From positions 1 to 27,679 of the forward strand of contig CAYXUG010000026.1 of assembly GCA_964468655.1 (NCBI GenBank): 27,679 nt of DNA. Direction: 5' to 3'. Below the pieces are notes generated by a model, which was given only the letters and a program-made list of their open reading frames with translations, searched no databases and had not been told where the DNA came from. Shown piece after piece: positions 24,418 to 27,679 of the stretch. Each line of letters starts with the position of its first letter. The first letter of the stretch is position 1. The translations under genes were made by a program, and so were the position numbers. This stretch comes from CAYXUG01 sp964468655. GTDB lineage: Bacteria > Fidelibacterota > Marinisomatia > Marinisomatales > CAYXUG01.

Positions 24418-25080
24418 TCAAACCAATGTTGCGAATGTAAATAATCTGCCAGATTTTTTTCCATCCCGCCTGAATGATGGATAATTTTCCGAATCACAGA
24501 ATGTGCATATATCATCGGAATAAATTTGACCGGGCGCCACACCTAATTCAGTAATCTGCAATTTAATTGCTTCTTCCATATGGAGAAAAATTCTGCCATT
24601 CTGACGATGGTGCGTTTCTGAGGGAAAATGTTGTGATACATCCTCCTTCACTTCATAACAGCACTTTTTGATGGACGGACCAAAATTAATATCCAGCAGA
24701 TAAGGCGGTATATCAAAATATTGCTCCATCATCATGACTGCTTTTTGAACAATGCCTTTTTCTATTCCCCGCCAGCCGGCGTGAATCAGGCCAATGACTG
24801 ATGATTCCGAATTATGAATAAAAACCGGCACACAATCGGCGGTAACAATAGAAAGAAACAGATTTGCTTTATCGGTAATCAAACCGTCGCCTTCTCCGGC
24901 AAAACCGGATTTATCCACAATAAAAATTTTGTCTGAATGAACCTGTTTTGTAAATGTAACATTATTTAAATCTAATTCCAGTTTTTCGGCGGATACCGTG
25001 CGATCGTCATTTACAGGATTCCCTGTGTACGGGGCGGTTTTTATTAATGATCTAATTTTTGTTTTAAACGTTTCTTCCAT
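24418..25080 (-). CDS. pgeF: Peptidoglycan editing factor / purine nucleoside phosphorylase (YfiH, laccase-domain family)
   Basis: A 220-residue Cu-oxidase_4 (DUF152) protein. The conserved active-site pattern is present: QVHSD with H48, ADC with C83, and HAGWRG with H100 (the known YfiH metal site uses equivalent His-Cys-His residues), then a CC pair at 140-141 and the C-terminal SFRRDGKKSGR. Family members have been shown to have adenosine deaminase and purine phosphorylase activity, and in E. coli the protein prevents wrong amino acids entering peptidoglycan stems. Older labels such as polyphenol oxidase are common. It is slightly shorter than the usual 240-260 residues at the N-terminus. 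It lies 24 bases after the TPR-binding protein gene. Confidence 0.9.
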   Translation of the reverse strand: MEETFKTKIRSLIKTAPYTGNPVNDDRTVSAEKLELDLNNVTFTKQVHSDKIFIVDKSGFAGEGDGLITDKANLFLSIVTADCVPVFIHNSESSVIGLIHAGWRGIEKGIVQKAVMMMEQYFDIPPYLLDINFGPSIKKCCYEVKEDVSQHFPSETHHRQNGRIFLHMEEAIKLQITELGVAPGQIYSDDICTFCDSENYPSFRRDGKKSGRLFTFATLV

Positions 25081-25104
25081 CTGATTTTTTTTTAATGAAG
25101 GGTG

Positions 25105-27036
25105 TTACGGCGTGGGTGCAGATTCGGAAACAGTATCTTTGAATGCCACGGCTGTTTTTATGATTTGCCACTTATTGTACTGCAGAAGATTGGCGGATAT
25201 ATTCATCCGGGGATACAGGTCTGAAAATGAAAATTGTTTACCCTTTCCGTTGTAGGTTAATTCTCCAGAAAGAGCATTTAGAACCAATTCCCTCTTTGGA
25301 TTTTCTTTCAGAATTGATCCCAAAAAATGCATAATATCGTATCCCAGCATTTTCATCTGCGCCAATTTATGCTGACCATTATCATGATTCATAGCTTCTG
25401 CAGGATCGTCCCCAACAAATATATCAGAAACAAACACGAGTCCGTTTATATTCGGTCCGATTAAGTCATTATTTAGCTCCTCCGGATTGTACCAGTGGTG
25501 GTTCCCAAACAGTTGAGTATCAAAATTATAGGACGCAAATTGGGAGGCAACAAGATGCAGATCTCCTTCATGGATTGGCATGAAAATTCCCTCAATAGAT
25601 GACAGCACCACTTTGCTTGAATCCCTGCTTGTCATTTCTTTTTCAACTTCAACTGTATCGGGGAAAAAATCCGACTCCGAAATCATGAATGTGCTGTCCA
25701 TGGAATCAAAAAGAATATTGGTAATGTTGGTATCAATATCCGCTTCTGTCATTTCAAAGGCGGTTTTCCGGATGGATTTAAACTGAGTACTCAAATCAAG
25801 GGGAATCCCAGTGTACCACTGCACTTCCGTAATCTCCGCGCCGAGTTCATCCGCTCTCTGGATGAATCCATCTGTGATGTCCTGCCCCACTATGTCTGCG
25901 GGAGCCACCACCGCCACCGTTTTCAACTGAAGATCGGCAACGGCGTACTGCCCCAATATCTGACCTTGTTTGAACAGGTTCGGGCAGAGCTGAAACACAT
26001 GATCATTTAAATCATTCAATCCCACAGATTCGGATGTTGGGACGAGGAGCGGAATATTTCCCCGTTTGTTTGCCATGGCAGCTACAGGCGCGTTCTCCGG
26101 TTTAAGGGGACCTATTATGGTAACAACATTGGGATTTCTGTTGAGGAGTTCAATACAAGCAGACGTTTTCAGATTATCTCCGCTGTTGTCCACGGCTTCA
26201 ATGGCAATTTGGATATCCAGATTTCCCTCAATTTCAGAAAGCGCTTTTTGTATGCCTCTTAAAAAAGAAATTCCCTGCCCGGCATCGTAGCCGGTGAGAG
26301 GCAGGACAACACCCACAAGGAGTGTTTCGCTTGCCATTTTATAGGACCTGTTTTTCAGCTCTTTGTGGAATGGGTCAAACGCAGGTGGAATAAGTTCCCT
26401 GTCAATTCCAAAAAGAGTCATGGCTGCTTCATCTGAATTCCCGGAATTCAGTTGCGATGCCGACAGCATTATTCCCAGAATTGCCCTGTTATGCTGATCG
26501 TCAGCCACACTCAGAAGATCGGTAATTTCAGTATGGGTCAAAAAGTGACTGCTGAGGTGAACAAGTTTTTCATCAATACTTGTGGTAAAACTTAGATCAG
26601 TAGAAAACTTTCTCGCCTTCAGATAGTATTCCACCGCAAGCCGGTACCGCCCATCGGTGAGGAATATATCCCCGAATGTACTGAGAACATCAATGGCATA
26701 TCTGCTCTCGGGGAAACTTTTTAGAAATCCTCTTCCCACTTCCTTTGCCTTATCCAACCGGTTGATTCGGACGTAGCATTTCATGGTCATGAGAGAGCTT
26801 GCTGTCAGTTGAGAATTTCTCTCAGCGCTTTCATTAGACAACTTCCGGAAAAAGTCCAGGGAGGTGTAATATCTCTTTTTGTTATAGTGCTCGATGCCCT
26901 TATTAAATATGCGGATATTCTTTTTTACCGTAGCGGGATATTTTTGTGGTTTGCTTTCCCCCAGCAGCGGACAGTAAACTGCCAGAAGAATCAAAATTAT
27001 GACTGATTTAAACCGCATTGAAAAACCGTTTTTCAT
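25105..27036 (-). CDS. TPR plus periplasmic-binding-fold protein (LpoA-like architecture)
   Basis: A 643-residue exported protein. The signal peptide covers about residues 7-28 (RFKSVIILILLAVYCPLLG, in outline). TPR-like helices follow (about 35-230), then a type-1 periplasmic-binding fold (about 235-640) as in branched-chain amino acid receptors: LLVGVVLPLTGYDAGQG, then VVTIIGPLKPENAPVAAMAN and GNIPLLVPTSES. The same TPR-plus-PBP1 order occurs in E. coli LpoA, which activates the penicillin-binding protein PBP1A; an analogous activator or sensor role is possible. It is not a plain ABC receptor, as no permease genes are linked. Starts at 27036 or 27018 are both plausible. An upstream extension to 27123 would translate a dispersed repeat and is rejected. 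Confidence 0.8.
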   Translation of the reverse strand: MKNGFSMRFKSVIILILLAVYCPLLGESKPQKYPATVKKNIRIFNKGIEHYNKKRYYTSLDFFRKLSNESAERNSQLTASSLMTMKCYVRINRLDKAKEVGRGFLKSFPESRYAIDVLSTFGDIFLTDGRYRLAVEYYLKARKFSTDLSFTTSIDEKLVHLSSHFLTHTEITDLLSVADDQHNRAILGIMLSASQLNSGNSDEAAMTLFGIDRELIPPAFDPFHKELKNRSYKMASETLLVGVVLPLTGYDAGQGISFLRGIQKALSEIEGNLDIQIAIEAVDNSGDNLKTSACIELLNRNPNVVTIIGPLKPENAPVAAMANKRGNIPLLVPTSESVGLNDLNDHVFQLCPNLFKQGQILGQYAVADLQLKTVAVVAPADIVGQDITDGFIQRADELGAEITEVQWYTGIPLDLSTQFKSIRKTAFEMTEADIDTNITNILFDSMDSTFMISESDFFPDTVEVEKEMTSRDSSKVVLSSIEGIFMPIHEGDLHLVASQFASYNFDTQLFGNHHWYNPEELNNDLIGPNINGLVFVSDIFVGDDPAEAMNHDNGQHKLAQMKMLGYDIMHFLGSILKENPKRELVLNALSGELTYNGKGKQFSFSDLYPRMNISANLLQYNKWQIIKTAVAFKDTVSESAPTP

Positions 27037-27055
27037 CTTGAAGAAGTTAGTTAAA

Positions 27056-27140
27056 CGCCACGAAGGCACAAAGACACTTTGACTGCCACGGAGGCACCCC
27101 ACAGGGTCCTTCGGAGAAGACACAAAGGTTTATTTTATTA
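27056..27140. repeat. Dispersed repeat module, left copy (compound)
   Basis: This contains CGCCACGAAGGCACAAAGAC (27056-27075) and continues with a second partial unit GCCACGGAGGCAC at 27085-27097, then GAAGACACAAAGG-like sequence to 27140. The 23-base unit at 27056-27078 is an inverted match (19 of 23) to 27344-27366. The tail at 27120-27140 is a direct match (19 of 21) to 27323-27343. GCCACGAAGACACAAAG-type units are widespread short intergenic repeats in environmental bacterial genomes. This copy also holds a C/G-rich insert CACAGGGTCCTTCGG. Confidence 0.65.
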
Positions 27141-27322
27141 TTTTGTCTCCCATTTGGTAGATTGAAATACAAGGATTAACGATTTTTGATTTTTAAAGAT
27201 ACAAAAATTGATAAATCAACAATCGTAAATCGGTGTTCCTTGTTCAATATTCAATACAATACATTGCTCCCGCTACTCAAGTTCACATTGCTGTAATAAA
27301 ACATTATTTTTAGTCACACCAA

Positions 27323-27366
27323 AACACAAAAGTTTATTTTCTTAGTGTCTTAGAGTCTTAGTGGCG
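27323..27366. repeat. Dispersed repeat module, right copy
   Basis: The module ends with AGTGTCTTAGAGTCTTAGTG (27344-27363), which is the inverted, diverged version of the unit at 27056-27078. It begins with ACACAAAAGTTTATTTT (27324-27340), a direct match to the tail of the left module. The mixture of direct and inverted matches suggests repeated insertion or rearrangement of the same element rather than simple tandem growth. Confidence 0.6.
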
Positions 27367-27444
27367 AATACAACGATGCTGGGGGAAAGTTCCGGAAATA
27401 AAAAAGTTGAGTTGTGTGTGAGTGAGTTGTAGAGGGGTGGGTGT

Positions 27445-27679
27445 TTAGGGGTCACAATCCTGTGTTCCCCACTCATCAATACAGTCGTAATGATATTCTT
27501 CACAGAGTTGGTTGTTATTAAGAAGAATATCACAAGATTCCGGAATATTACAGATACTCTCAGGAAGTGACGTCAATTGATTGGATCTTAAATTCAAAAA
27601 AAATTAAGACTACTCAGATTACCAATGTACGTCGTCAAATGATATGGTACAGATTCATCTAAATTTAAAGTGATACTTT
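27445..27679 (-). CDS. Leucine-rich-repeat protein, C-terminal part, with apparent frameshift
   Basis: Partial gene running off the right edge; transcription enters from there. The upstream part reads LNLDESVPYHLTTYIGNLSS followed by LN, and the downstream part reads LNLRSNQLTSLPESICNIPE, then LLNNNQLCEEYHYDCIDEWG and a TAA stop at 27445-27447. The two parts are in different frames, joined at a run of eight T (plus-strand A run 27596-27603). Six T would restore a perfect LRR spacing (SLNFLNLRSNQL); nine would keep the frame with one extra residue. Cysteines flank the tail as in LRR C-terminal caps, so the protein is probably exported. The break may be a sequencing error, slippage or a real lesion. 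Similar cysteine-rich tails are, from memory, common in Marinimicrobia. Confidence 0.8.

Larger units (their letters stand above)
27037..27444. other. Intergenic block with dispersed repeats
   Basis: There is no supportable gene in these 408 bases. The block holds two degenerate repeat modules (27056-27140 and 27324-27366) around an AT-rich core at 27141-27323, which should contain the promoter of the downstream long minus-strand operon. I could not single out a convincing promoter. Apparent ORFs here (for example at 27342-27533) translate the repeat or the wrong frame of the LRR gene. Confidence 0.6.

Noticed and set aside
27037..27123. N-terminal extension of the TPR-binding protein
   Set aside because: The added residues come from translation of the dispersed repeat and would bury the signal peptide.
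27342..27533. A 63-codon minus-strand ORF
   Set aside because: It lies in the wrong frame of the LRR gene and ends by translating the dispersed repeat.

Overview
The window reads as chromosomal DNA of an uncultured, AT-rich Gram-negative bacterium of the FCB (Fibrobacteres-Chlorobi-Bacteroidetes) type. The evidence is the mix of exported PD40 propellers, TPR lipoproteins, a secreted M24 peptidase, an ECF sigma/anti-sigma pair, weak or missing Shine-Dalgarno (SD) sites before many genes, and a leucine-rich-repeat protein whose cysteine-rich tail I associate from memory with Candidatus Marinimicrobia (Neomarinimicrobiota). The phylum is an inference. I saw no rRNA, tRNA, CRISPR array or intact mobile element.

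Layout. (1) 1-920: a gene-free lead-in, then a YefM/YoeB-type toxin-antitoxin pair with a perfect palindromic operator. (2) 1000-3078: an exported PD40/TolB-like propeller protein (minus) divergent from a PuuD-type integral membrane protein (plus) that ends in a clear terminator. (3) 3243-16789: a surface-glycan and sulfation region. Minus-strand genes are, in transcription order, a TPR lipoprotein, a GtrB/CsbB-like polyprenyl-phosphate glycosyltransferase, a second GT2, a GT4, then a flippase, a YfhO-type multi-membrane protein, sat, cysC and a histidine kinase. A plus-strand pair of PAPS-type sulfotransferases sits in the middle. (4) 16911-18233: an exported Xaa-Pro aminopeptidase. (5) 18220-27036: a long minus-strand run, in transcription order a TPR plus periplasmic-binding-fold protein, pgeF, uppP, a PutP-type symporter, holA, an ECF sigma factor, its zinc anti-sigma factor, and a GAF-GGDEF diguanylate cyclase. 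(6) 27037-27679: an intergenic block with degenerate direct and inverted repeats, then the 3' end of an LRR gene running off the right edge with an apparent frameshift in a homopolymer.

How the genes fit together. Sat and CysC turn sulfate and ATP into PAPS, and two sulfotransferases with recognisable PAPS-binding motifs lie about 4 kb away. Between and beside them are three glycosyltransferases, a Wzx-like flippase and a YfhO protein; GtrB/CsbB-like enzymes are known partners of YfhO proteins in lipid-linked glycosylation of surface polymers. The most economical reading is a locus that builds, exports and sulfates a cell-surface glycan, with a membrane histidine kinase translated directly after cysC. 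The polymer, the acceptor and the exact steps cannot be read from sequence. Several genes here seem to start at TTG or GTG, which matters for annotation.
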